This document shows positions 1 to 8,241 of a DNA stretch of 12,500 nt, piece after piece. Origin of the DNA: Neocallimastix lanati (nom. inval.) (lineage: Eukaryota > Neocallimastigomycota > Neocallimastigomycetes > Neocallimastigales > Neocallimastigaceae); contig JACVTC010000003.1 in NCBI GenBank assembly GCA_016946835.1, positions 547,501 to 560,000 on the forward strand, read 5' to 3'. The notes under the pieces were generated by a model. The model was not told the DNA's origin, did no database searches, and was given only the letters and a program-made list of their open reading frames with translations. Within the stretch, counting starts at the first letter, position 1, and each line of letters starts with the position of its first letter. Made by a program: the position numbers and the translations under genes.

Positions 1-402
1 TAAATATTTTATTATTTAATATTTTTATTTTTTTATATAATAAAATATTATATTTTTTTTTATATTATATTTTAAATATTTTATTATTTATTATTGTTTT
101 TTTATATAATAAATATTATAAACATTATATATTAAATATATTTATAAAAAAAAAAAATAATTTTTATAATAAATTATTTTTTTTATTATATAAACATTCA
201 TAATTTAATGAACATAAAAAATAAAATATATACATATTTACGTTGGTATATCAGTGTTTTTTATTTTATTATTATTTTTTTTTTTAAAAAAATAATAAAT
301 TATCAATTATTATTTATGAATAACTATCATAATTTTTTATATATTTTTATAAAATGAGTAATAGACAAAATAAAATATGAAAAAAATGTAAACTCTAATA
401 TT
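1..402. other. A/T-rich 3' flank of the Cys-rich protein gene, no gene seen
   Basis: Nearly pure A/T sequence with short homopolymers and many stops in all frames. It lies downstream of the minus-strand gene ending at 403, so it should hold that gene's 3' UTR and polyadenylation signals, but A/T-rich motifs are too common here to pick one out. The only structure noted is a 13-bp inverted repeat (269-281 with 286-298, four-T loop). Confidence 0.6.
269..298. repeat. 13-bp A/T inverted repeat downstream of the 403-1203 gene
   Basis: Arms at 269-281 and 286-298 are perfectly complementary, with a TTTT loop. It sits about 105 bp past the stop codon of the minus-strand gene, so it could form a hairpin in the 3' region of the transcript or DNA. 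In sequence this A/T-rich such repeats also arise by chance, so any role is inference. Confidence 0.4.
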
Positions 403-1203
403 TTAAAGTAAAATATATAATGATATTATTGCGAAAAGACAACCAATTATATTACTAAAATTATATTTATATTTTATGATAGTATCACTGGTTAAAGCTG
501 TACATTCATTAGTTTTAAAAAAATTTATTGCTTCAGTTAATAGTTGTAATTCATCATTTTTAAAACGATGAGCTTCATTTTCTAACACTAAAGGAATTAC
601 GTCCATACAAGATTTTGATTTACATGATTCTTTCATATAATGCCAAAAAGAAGAATCATCTACCTGTCCATATTTTCTTAGGAAATTATATGAAGTATAT
701 GGACATACCTTACCATCATTATCTTTCATACATATTATTGAGGTATGGGTGTACTTTTTAATATTATTTTCATACAATATCTCTAAATATTTTTGGTTTT
801 TCCCATTACATTCGGGAAGGGTATTAAAACCTTCACTATAAATTTTTTTACATTTATCAGCATTAAAATAGGATGAACAATAAACATTGATATTATCTTC
901 ATTATAATTCATGTCCAAAGGACATTCTTTTTGTATTGCTTTTGTACAAGTTGAACCACCATTAGTTTCATCTTCATATATTTCTTCACATACTTCTTCT
1001 CCTCCTTTAAAAGAACATATTTTGAAAAATGCGTCATTTTGACTATGAACTACAGTTGAATTAGTAGGAACTGTTGAGTTATTAGGTGCTTCTGGTATTG
1101 TTGAATTACTTTCTTTTCTTTTAATCAATTCATTTGAAATATGAAAAGAGTATACTGATGTTAGAGAAAAAATAAGAATTATTGCTTTTACTGAAACTTT
1201 CAT
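403..1203 (-). CDS. secreted Cys-rich protein, probably GPI-anchored, function unknown
   Basis: This 266-residue single-exon ORF is far longer than chance allows here and is much richer in G/C than its flanks. Residues 1-19 form a clear signal peptide (basic Lys2/Lys6, then an Ile/Leu core) with a likely cut after Val-Tyr-Ser. Residues 32-50 are a Ser/Thr/Pro-rich stalk with three NST sequons. The body (about 58-236) holds 12 cysteines at 63, 72, 86, 94, 109, 118, 132, 158, 167, 194, 199 and 234, enough for six disulfides. A further sequon, NFS, is at 249-251 or one residue earlier. The last 15 or so residues are hydrophobic and end at the C-terminus with no cytoplasmic tail, the usual GPI-attachment signal; a single-pass anchor is the alternative. 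No catalytic motif or known family is recognised. By architecture it is a cell-surface or wall protein. The start is the first Met after an A/T-rich leader. Confidence 0.85.
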   Translation of the reverse strand: MKVSVKAIILIFSLTSVYSFHISNELIKRKESNSTIPEAPNNSTVPTNSTVVHSQNDAFFKICSFKGGEEVCEEIYEDETNGGSTCTKAIQKECPLDMNYNEDNINVYCSSYFNADKCKKIYSEGFNTLPECNGKNQKYLEILYENNIKKYTHTSIICMKDNDGKVCPYTSYNFLRKYGQVDDSSFWHYMKESCKSKSCMDVIPLVLENEAHRFKNDELQLLTEAINFFKTNECTALTSDTIIKYKYNFSNIIGCLFAIISLYILL

Positions 1204-1261
1204 TTTTTTTTTTTAATATAATATATTATATTTACTGTATTATTACTTTTTAAACAAATAC

Positions 1262-1289
1262 AAAAAAAAAAAAAAAAAAAAAAAAAAAA
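1262..1289. repeat. A28 homopolymer near the gene start
   Basis: An uninterrupted run of 28 A on the plus strand, about 60 bp upstream of the minus-strand start codon at 1203. It could be a nucleosome-excluding promoter element. Run length is prone to sequencing and assembly error. Confidence 0.8.
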
Positions 1290-1290
1290 G

Positions 1291-1313
1291 ATTTCAAAGA
1301 ATTTATTTGAAAT
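1291..1313. repeat. 8-bp hairpin beside the A28 run
   Basis: ATTTCAAA (1291-1298) pairs with TTTGAAAT (1306-1313) around a 7-base loop. The stem can extend two or three pairs into the poly-A through a G-T wobble. It may be a palindromic protein-binding site in the promoter region of the gene at 403-1203; role not shown. Confidence 0.4.
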
Positions 1314-1780
1314 TTTATTATTTTATCTTTTATTATTTTCTTTATTCAAATATATTTAAATTTTAATAATTTATTATTTTTATTCCTACTGCTCATTATA
1401 TTTAGTTGCCTTTATTTATTTTTTTTGTTTATTTTTTATTTTATTATTTTTTTTTGTTAATATAATGTATCAATATATAATAATTCTTTATATTTACTTT
1501 TTCTTATTTTTTTATTAAATTTTATACTTGAAAAATTGTAAAAAATAGTAAATAAAAAAAAAAAAATTAAAAAATTAATTCTATTTATTTATTAATAACT
1601 AAGATTATATTAATATAAATATTATATATTTATATAATATATTTACATATATATATTGAATTTTATTAATTTTTAATTAATTTATAAGTATAATAATTTA
1701 TAGTAATAATAGAAATAAGTTAAATAATAGGAAAAAATAAAAAAAGAAAAAAAGTTGAAAGAAAAAGGTTTTATTTTATT

Positions 1781-1785
<5 letters not shown>

Positions 1786-1816
<31 letters not shown>
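1786..1816. repeat. T31 homopolymer
   Basis: Thirty-one consecutive T, the longest single-base run in the window, mid-spacer with no gene adjacent on the plus strand. The preceding 40 bases are purine/A-rich. Confidence 0.8.
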
Positions 1817-1994
1817 CTAGAGTTATTTGTTAATTATCAAAAATTATTCAATAATAATTAATATTTTTTAATTCTTAAAATATGATATCAATTTGAACTA
1901 TTTAATTTTTTTTCTCTTTTTTATAACTATTTTTTATGTTACATTTAGCTATTTGTTTAAAAGTTATTTAATGTTGATATTTTAATAATAATAA

Positions 1995-2084
1995 ACAATA
2001 ATTATAAATATTAATAATAAACCATAATAATTATAAATATTAATAATAAACCATAATAATTATAAATATTAATAATAAATCATA
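1995..2084. repeat. 29-bp tandem repeat, about three copies
   Basis: The unit starts ACCATAATAATTATAAATAT. Copies at 2021-2049 and 2050-2078 are identical. A slightly shorter copy, lacking CAT, precedes them (about 1995-2020), and a partial copy with one C-to-T change follows (2079-2084). This is a small A/T minisatellite in non-coding DNA and should vary between strains. Confidence 0.85.
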
Positions 2085-2406
2085 CTAGTCTTAATTTAAT
2101 ATAATAAAAATTTAAAAAAAAATTTTTTTTTATTTATCATCATATTAATTTTATCCAGTTTTTCCTTTTTTGCTCTCATTTTATATTATTTAATATTATT
2201 TTTTATCTTATTAAATTGTATTTATTATAAAAATATATAAAAATGAAAAATTTATTAGAATTTTATCCATTATTAAAGAGGCTAAAATATATTAAAAAAA
2301 AAAAAGAACTAATATATCATTATTATTATTTTTATCTTATTTTGTATTGGTTAGAAATTGTATACATTTTTTTTTATTTAAATAAACTTTTGTTTTTTGT
2401 TTTAAA

Positions 2407-2434
2407 ACTTAGTGATGATTCACACATCACAAGT
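2407..2434. repeat. 10-bp stem-loop with one bulged base
   Basis: ACTT-A-GTGATG (2407-2417) pairs with CATCACAAGT (2425-2434). The single A at 2411 is bulged and the loop is ATTCACA. The stem holds several G/C pairs, unusual in this spacer, so it is less easily put down to base composition than the other inverted repeats. Function unknown. Confidence 0.5.
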
Positions 2435-3221
2435 AAAAATTGATGTACATTAATTCGTTTTAGATTTATAAAGAATTAAAAATGTCTAAATCTAATAGGA
2501 ATAAAAAATTAAAAAATAAAAGTTACACAATTCTATTTAATTTATTATTTATAAAACTCTATTCTATTTAAAATATATTAAATACTATATTAAATAATAA
2601 AAATATGAGTTTATTAAATTTTAAAAAGTAATAATAAAAAAAATAATTAACTAGTATTTAACTGCTTATTAAGTAAATATTTTATGTTTATATTATATGA
2701 GTGAATAAAATAATATAAAAATAAATAAATAAATAATTTTAAAATTTAATGAATAACTAAATAAAAATAAATATTTATTTATCAATAATTAAAGATATAC
2801 TAAATCAAGGTTTTATTTTATCTTTTAAAAATAATAAAAGTAGAACAATACTTTATTAGTAATCACTTTAATATTTTTAATATAAATACTACTTGTTTTG
2901 TATATTTCAAATTTAAATTTTATTAGATATATAATTTATTAATGTTATTATTGTTAAAGAAATTAATGGAAAAATAATTTTTTTTTCTTCGTTTTTGTTA
3001 ATTATATATTAATAATTTAAAAGCAAGATAAAATTAACTTTTTTTTTTTTTATTATTTTAATGTACATAAAAAAATTTAAATATATAATAATATTTATTT
3101 TAATAATTAAAAATTTAATTATTAATTTTATATATGATGTAATAAAAAAAAAAAATTAAAATTTGATATTTTATTTAAATATGTCCCCAATTTTTTATTG
3201 ATTAACAAATTAGAATTTGAT

Positions 3222-3286
3222 AAAAAAAAAAAAAAAAAAAAAATAAAAGATAAAAAAATAAAAATAAAAGAATAAAAGATAAAAAA
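3222..3286. repeat. A22 run and purine-rich simple repeat
   Basis: A22 at 3222-3243 runs into A/G/T simple sequence in which AATAAAAGATAAAAAA occurs twice (3242-3257, 3271-3286). No gene is associated with it. Confidence 0.6.
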
Positions 3287-3527
3287 TTATTATTTTTTAA
3301 TAATCTGAACATCTGAACTAAAAAAAATAAAAAAAAAAAAGTAAAATATTATTTTTTAAAGTTTAAAAGATCAACAAAATTTTATATATAATGTTTATAA
3401 TAGTTAATTAATAATTAGTAATTATAAAAATAATTATTTTGTTTTATTTATACATGACATGAAATTTAATTATTATAAATTATTAAAATCTAATATTTTA
3501 ATAATTATGAATTATTAATATAATTAT

Positions 3528-3585
3528 TAATAATTAAATTCTAATATTTTTAATAATTAATAATAATTAAATTCTAATATTTTTA
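3528..3585. repeat. 25-bp perfect direct duplication
   Basis: The 25 bases at 3528-3552 recur exactly at 3561-3585, eight bases after the first copy ends. The shared core is AATTAAATTCTAATATTTTT. A diverged third version of the core lies at about 3487-3499. It is probably a local slippage or segmental duplication in non-coding DNA. Confidence 0.7.
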
Positions 3586-4300
3586 CTAAATAACTTTTAA
3601 TATAAAACTTTAATAAAAATATATTATTATTTCATTTTTACAATTAATGTTTGATCCTAATATTTAATTGTTTTTCAGTTTATTGATTTTAATATTAATT
3701 TATTGTAATTAACCCATAATATATCTAGATATAGAAAAAATAATTAATAGATAAACTTTTATTAGGTATGACATTTTTTATAATATATGACATCTTTTAT
3801 TTATAAAAATAAAAATTATTATTTACTAATTATTATATTATCTGTTAGAAGTCAGAAATTTAGATTTCATAATGATATTAATTCGTTATCATATAATATA
3901 TTAATAAAATTAATATTTATTTTTTGGTTTCATGCTTTTATATTTTTACATATTCTTTTACATATTATTTATTATTTATATATAATATGTATTTGTACAT
4001 TTGAAGCTTATTTTTTGTATATATTTTTTACATATTTTAATATATATAAATATATTTTTATATAAATAAATAAATAATTATTATTTGTATAATAGTAATA
4101 ATTCAATATAATGATTAAAATATTAATAATATTTGAAATTAATCATTTGTTATTTATTTAAATGTTTTTGTTTTATTTATTTATTTTTATATTCAATTTC
4201 TAATATTAGTTTAATTTAATAATATTTAATCATATCTTTACATTTATATATAAAAATATAAAATTAAATACTAAATATTCTACAATTTTTAAAAAATTTG

Positions 4301-4302
<2 letters not shown>

Positions 4303-4347
<45 letters not shown>
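4303..4347. repeat. (AAT)8-(ATT)7 perfect palindrome
   Basis: Eight AAT units (4303-4326) are followed at once by seven ATT units (4327-4347), giving a 21-bp inverted repeat with no spacer. Outside it, TGTTAATAA and TTATTAACA can pair again around a small mismatch. It lies about 58 bp past the stop codon of the minus-strand LURP-one-related gene, so a transcript reading that far would form a long hairpin. It is also a microsatellite likely to vary in length. Confidence 0.85.
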
Positions 4348-4404
4348 TTTATTAACACCTTTTAATAGTTATTAAAATGGAAAAAAAAAAAAAACTTTAT
4401 TCTA

Positions 4405-5136
4405 TTAAATTAAAACTAAATAATTTAATTCGTCCATTGATTGTATTAATTGTGATATCGTGAAAACAACTGTCATCATAAAAATAATATCAATTCCAGG
4501 AGCAATCTCTATTTTAGAACTATTTTTAAAAAGACTATGTGTATCTGCTTTACATATTAATGATCCTCCTTCTTTCATTTTACCGTAATATATATGAATA
4601 ATCTTTGATTTATCATATATTACATCTAGCATTTCTTCTTTACCCGATTTACTAGCAAATTCAACTGTATATTTTATAGCTTTCATAGAATTTCGTGAAT
4701 TAAACGTAATCTTTTGTTTATTTACATCATCTGTTTCCGTATAAATATATAATTTACTAGTTTTTGAATGAATTTTTAAATCTACGTCAAAATTAATAAT
4801 AACATTTCCTTTTGAATCACTAATTGAATTTTGGATTGGTTTCGAACTGTGAATAATACAATTAAATAGCTCCTTTTTATGGTGATCTAATACAACAAAT
4901 TTAGATTTATTCATAGTAGATGGTTTTAAGCGAAGAATTATATGTTTATTGGATAAATATTTTTCATCAGTTACTATAATTTTATGATCTATTGATACTG
5001 TATCAAATTTGGTTACTTCTTTATTTTTTTGGTGTATATTAGCTTTAGTAGAATTAATTTCTTTAGATTGTTTCTTAATATTGTTTAGCTCATTATCTGA
5101 TGTATTTTCTTTTGAAATATTATCTTTTGAATCCAT
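4405..5136 (-). CDS. LURP-one-related (tubby C-terminal-like) protein
   Basis: A 243-residue single-exon protein. Residues 1-45 are a polar, Lys/Asn/Ser-rich, probably disordered extension. From about residue 55 to 236 it matches the layout of the LURP-one-related (LOR) family: alternating beta-strand segments (ILRLKPS at 67-73; KFVVLDHHKKELF at 79-91; a positive strand run through IHIYYGK at 180-186) ending in the family's signature IAPGIDIIFMM near 211-221. The hydrophobic C-terminal helix there packs inside the beta-barrel in the solved plant member. This fold is shared with tubby and phospholipid scramblase proteins. There is no signal peptide, so it is probably cytosolic or peripheral to membranes. 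Its biochemical role is not settled in the family; phosphoinositide or membrane binding is a fold-based guess. Length is normal for the family. The start is the first Met of the frame, after A/T-rich non-coding sequence. It stands alone, with no neighbour implying a pathway. Confidence 0.8.
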   Translation of the reverse strand: MDSKDNISKENTSDNELNNIKKQSKEINSTKANIHQKNKEVTKFDTVSIDHKIIVTDEKYLSNKHIILRLKPSTMNKSKFVVLDHHKKELFNCIIHSSKPIQNSISDSKGNVIINFDVDLKIHSKTSKLYIYTETDDVNKQKITFNSRNSMKAIKYTVEFASKSGKEEMLDVIYDKSKIIHIYYGKMKEGGSLICKADTHSLFKNSSKIEIAPGIDIIFMMTVVFTISQLIQSMDELNYLVLI

Positions 5137-5471
5137 TGTTTTTATTAAATATTTAGTGAGAATATGATGTTTACTTTTTCTATAAATATGATGATAATAA
5201 CAATATTAAACTCTAAAAGAAAATTACAAAGCAAAAGAAATATTAAAATATTTTTAAAAAATAATATTATAATAAAAATATTTTATTTACTATACAATAT
5301 ATTTTAATTTTTTTTTTTTTTTTTTAAATTTTATTTTAATTTGAATAAATTTATTATTAATTATATATAAATAGGAAAATTAAAAATTAAATTAAATATA
5401 TATAAATATAAATATAAGTATTTAATTAATCTAATTTAGTTTTTAATAATTTAATTAAATACAAAAAAAAA

Positions 5472-5508
<37 letters not shown>

Positions 5509-5892
5509 AATTATTTTAACCTAATAGTATTTGATTTAAATAGTTATTTAATTTAAAAATTTAAATAATTATAAATACTATTATAGAAAATTGAAATATA
5601 AAAAAAAATTCATTAATATATTTGTAAATTTAATGTATAAATCAAAATATATTATAATTTTATTATAATAATCAGAATATATATATTTATTAATAGATAA
5701 TAATTTATTTAGACCATTAATCATTGAATTTTTTTGTTATTATTTATATATTGTATTATTTTTTTATTTTATTTTATTTTTTTTTAATATTTTTATAAAT
5801 TAATCAAATAAAATTAGATCACTTTTAAATATATATATATATTATTTAAAATACAAATAGATTTTATAAATATTTTAAATACAAAACCTATT
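5137..5892. other. A/T-rich spacer upstream of the LURP-one-related gene
   Basis: No gene is seen. It should contain the promoter of the minus-strand gene starting at 5136. Notable features are a T-run near 5308-5325 and an A13 tract joined directly to a T29 tract at 5463-5504. Confidence 0.5.
5463..5504. repeat. A13-T29 tract
   Basis: Thirteen A followed without interruption by 29 T. The first 26 bases are self-complementary and could fold back. Such rigid A/T tracts often mark nucleosome-free DNA; it is about 330 bp upstream of the gene starting at 5136. Confidence 0.75.
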
Positions 5893-5979
5893 TGATGTTA
5901 CAAAGGATGAATGCTTATATATGGGAGGTAGTGCATTTTTGAAAATGGCTTGTAAGAATAGTAAATAAACGCCACATCA
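5893..5979. other. 87-bp compositional island with terminal inverted repeat
   Basis: This segment is clearly richer in G/C than the A/T desert on both sides. It starts TGATGT and ends ACATCA, a 6-bp perfect terminal inverted repeat of TG...CA form. Inside, AATGC/GCATT and TGGC/GCCA can pair. Read on the minus strand, it follows a purine-rich stretch (AAAAAAAGATTAAAA) and contains TATATAAG, which together resemble a polypurine tract followed by an LTR start with a TATA box. It lies about 220 bp beyond the recognisable end of the copia relic, on the side where a 3' LTR would be. No second copy was seen upstream of gag, so an LTR remnant, a miniature element and an unknown small RNA gene all remain possible. 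Confidence 0.35.
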
Positions 5980-6201
5980 TTTTAATCTTTTTTTATACAT
6001 TTTATTTAAAAAATAAATAAAAAAATAAACAATTAAAGATAAAATAAAACATTTTATTATTAATTAAAGTTTATTTATTAATATTTGCTATTTATAAATA
6101 AGTAATATTACAAAGATAAAAAATGTTTGACAAAATTAAACTGATTTATACTAATTGATATTGTTTGATAATAATACAATGAAATTACTATTAAATATTT
6201 G
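5980..6201. other. spacer, possibly decayed 3' end of the copia element
   Basis: A/T-rich, with no readable protein. RNase H coding sequence would be expected here after the reverse transcriptase, but no frame shows it, so it has been deleted or has decayed beyond recognition by eye. Confidence 0.4.
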
Positions 6202-7060
6202 GTCTACTGCACTTTTATATGTTGTTTTGTCAAATTTCTTATTGTTGTTGATAAATTATTTACTCCTGAACATGGTGTTTTTTGCTTTTCCAATATTTGT
6301 TACTTTGATTTTTTTTGTATAATATCGTTAATTAGTTATGTTTGTGAAATGGTGTAACTAAAATTATTTTCTTCGATTTTGATTCCTAGTAGATTGTGAT
6401 ATTTTAAAAAATTTCTTTATTTTATATATAATTTTATTTTATTTCCGATTTAATATCTGCGATTAACAAGTCGTCCACATAAACATCTATTATACATGAT
6501 ACCAAGTCACCACCCATTTTCTTAAAAATACATGGTTCAAAAGAAAGTTTGTTTAAAACTATTATTTTGAAGGAAATTAGAAAAATGTGTATACTATTGA
6601 CGGCCTGACTGTTTAAGGTCATGTAAAGCTTTTTTAAGTAACCGATATCCTTGTCCAAAGGTTTTATCACCAGGAGGGATAGTAACATATAGTTGCTTAT
6701 CGAGTGGGGCATTAAGATAAGCAGCTTTAATATCGAGTTGCATAACAGTCCAATTAAATTTAGATGAAATCGACAGTAATAATTTTAGACTATTAATATT
6801 AAGAGTTAATAGATAAGTCAAGTCGTAGTCAATACCTTTAGTTTGAATGAAAACTTTTGGCTACGATTCTTCTTTTATATTTAATTATGTTTCCGTTGCC
6901 ACCTCTTTTTAAAGCGTAAACCTACTTTGTTGTAGTTGGATTTACTTCTTTTGGAGTTTTCTTTTTGAAAATCATCAATTTATTGTCGTATAAATTTTTG
7001 TAGTTCGGCATTCATGGTTTCAATCTAATGATTCCTATCCCTACGTGAGATTGCTTGTTT
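6202..7060 (-). pseudogene. copia reverse transcriptase remnant (RVT_2 type)
   Basis: The best preserved part of the element. ETMNAELQKF opens the domain. MQLDIKAAYLNAPLDKQLY (from 6743) is RT motif A, with the first catalytic Asp at 6734-6732. VYVDDLLIAD holds the catalytic YVDD at 6481-6470. Further on, KYHNLLGIKIEEN and KTPCSG match the RT thumb/connection region. Breaks: a TAG replacing Trp in QSGRQ-stop-YTHF (6596-6594), a frameshift near 6535 before EPCIFKK, and more stops past 6430. The end at about 6202 is set by the last copia-like residues (KTTYKSAV). The enzyme copied the element RNA into DNA in cytoplasmic particles; it is not functional here. Confidence 0.85.
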
Positions 7061-7481
7061 ATAATTTAGTGGAATATTACTAATTATTTTGTTATTATTT
7101 TCTAAATTATTTACGTTTGAGTTGAATCTTTTGTGATCCTCGTTTAGTAAATGGACTGAAGAAGTTATTTCATTAGTTATTCTATTATTATGGAATAATA
7201 ATTGATTCATTATCAGTTGACTTAGTGATTGTTTCAAAGTTCGTAGCTAAAATGTTTATGGTGTTGTCATAAGTATTGTCATAATAGATGTCGGTGTTTA
7301 AGTTGAAATCACTGTTAGATGTTTCTATATTATCATTATTTATAGTTTCAAAATTTGGAGTTGAGTTGTATGATTCATTAATATTGTCTCTAAATTCATC
7401 GAATGTATTTTCTGTTTTATCGTTAGCATTGGCTATATCAATTATGTTTTCCGTGGAATGATTTAAAAGTAGTTTGAAGTC
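7028..7481 (-). pseudogene. copia integrase-to-RT linker, Asn/Asp-rich
   Basis: Two overlapping open stretches: 7481-7188 (about 97 codons, no ATG, closed by TAA-TAA) and 7237-7025 in another frame, which continues towards the reverse transcriptase. Both are rich in Asn, Asp, Thr, Ser and Ile, as in the low-complexity region between integrase and reverse transcriptase in copia polyproteins. The second ends SRRDRNH-stop; the stop (TAG, 7025-7027) stands where a conserved Trp is expected just before the RT domain. Confidence 0.6.
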
Positions 7482-7577
7482 CTAACTTTTGCTATTGATG
7501 TTTGGTTCTTTGATGGATAATAATATCTTCCATATTGGAGTTGTTGATTACGTTATCATCATTATTTTTTTTTTTTT

Positions 7578-7828
7578 TTATAAAAGAACTATTGTTTTCA
7601 TAACTTGAATTGAGTTTAATATTTTTAATTTGATTAGTATTATTTTGTTGATTATTGACTGAGTTAAATATTTGTACAAGTTCTCATGGCAGAAGTGTCC
7701 TAATCTTCTATTCCATGGGAGTCTGCTTTGATTATTCAATTTTTCAGCATCTTGGTTAGATAGGATGCCGTCTACCACGATATCAACGTTGCTATAGTTT
7801 ATTGTTTTGATTTGAATGATGTTATTTT
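7578..7828 (-). pseudogene. copia GAG-pre-integrase fragment
   Basis: The open stretch ends in PWNRRLGHFCHENLYKYL, the GAG-pre-integrase signature. The usual W-H-R-R-L-G-H carries an H-x4-H pair that begins the integrase HHCC zinc site; here the first His is Asn. No C-x2-C follows. The catalytic integrase core (DDE fold, normally a few hundred bases) should come next but the frame runs into an Asn-rich tail by 7485. The ATG at 7778 is internal, not a true start, since the reading is open upstream to about 7828. Confidence 0.7.
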
Positions 7829-7884
7829 CATTTGATTCAAAAGATCCAAGGAGTTTGTTTTTTTTTTTTGTTTCTTGTAATTTG

Positions 7885-8004
7885 TTAATATACCTTTATT
7901 ATATGTTCGGAAGCCCCAATGTCAAAAGTCCATATTGTGTTTTCATTTGGGTTATATTCCAATGTATTAATTATGTTTTCATCATCATTTTTATTTGGCG
8001 GCAT
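7885..8004 (-). pseudogene. copia protease fragment with active-site motif
   Basis: A 39-codon open frame contains WTFDIGASEH, which aligns with the W-x-x-D-[ST]-G-A-S-x-H motif of copia aspartic proteases. The catalytic Asp (codon 7923-7921) is kept but the next residue, normally Thr or Ser, is Ile. It stops six residues after the motif, and the remaining 80 or so residues of a protease are not found before the next domain, so it was deleted internally as well as mutated. The protease normally cuts the Gag-Pol polyprotein; this one cannot. Confidence 0.75.
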
Positions 8005-8241
8005 TAATTAGGGATCTTCTTCTTTAGTAGAGCTTTCTGGAGTATTTAATTCCTTATTGTACATTTCCTTCAATTTATCAAAGGAAAATTCGGGTTCTTC
8101 AAGACTTTCTATTTATTCAACATTGGAAATTTCCTTTTGCTTTTAAATCTTCTGTTTTTGTTCTTTGAATTGTGTTTGTGTTAATTATTGCTATTATTAC
8201 AATTAGTATAATTTCTATTTTTTTTTCAATAAATTGAATTT

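Larger units (their letters stand above)
1204..1994. other. A/T-rich spacer upstream of the Cys-rich protein gene
   Basis: This is the 5' side of the minus-strand gene at 403-1203, so its promoter should lie here. It has an A28 run at 1262-1289 (T28 on the coding strand, about 60-90 bp before the ATG), an 8-bp hairpin at 1291-1313 and a T31 run at 1786-1816. Long poly(dA:dT) tracts exclude nucleosomes in other fungi, so the A28 run may mark the promoter; this is inference. No coding sequence is seen. Confidence 0.5.
2085..4302. other. A/T-rich spacer, no convincing gene
   Basis: About 2.2 kb with no recognisable gene. Two ATG-started open frames on the plus strand (2243-2443, 66 codons; 3787-4065, 92 codons) encode mostly Phe/Ile/Leu/Tyr/Lys, as expected from T-rich DNA, match no family I know and are not called. 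It contains a bulged 10-bp hairpin (2407-2434), an A22 run (3222-3243) followed by two copies of AATAAAAGATAAAAAA (3242-3257, 3271-3286), a 25-bp direct duplication (3528-3552, 3561-3585) and a 14-bp palindrome TATATCTAGATATA (3720-3733). Confidence 0.5.

Noticed and set aside
2243-2443. 66-codon plus-strand open frame
   Set aside because: Composition is Lys/Leu/Tyr/Phe low complexity driven by T- and A-rich DNA; no domain or signal pattern, and frames of this length are expected by chance at this A/T content.
2482-2571. 29-codon plus-strand frame starting MSKSNRNKK
   Set aside because: Has an A-rich start context but is too short and simple to support as a gene, with no match to anything known.
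3787-4065. 92-codon plus-strand hydrophobic open frame
   Set aside because: Longest of the doubtful frames and membrane-like, but the hydrophobicity follows from T-rich codons; no family match and no change in composition from the surrounding spacer. Transcript evidence would be needed to revive it.
5893-5979. tRNA or H/ACA/C-D snoRNA gene
   Set aside because: No T-loop GTTC-type box, no cloverleaf, no proper D box (CTGA) or H box; length too short for H/ACA. Left as an unidentified island.
7816-8007. 63-codon plus-strand frame
   Set aside because: Antisense shadow of the copia protease and pre-integrase fragments on the minus strand.
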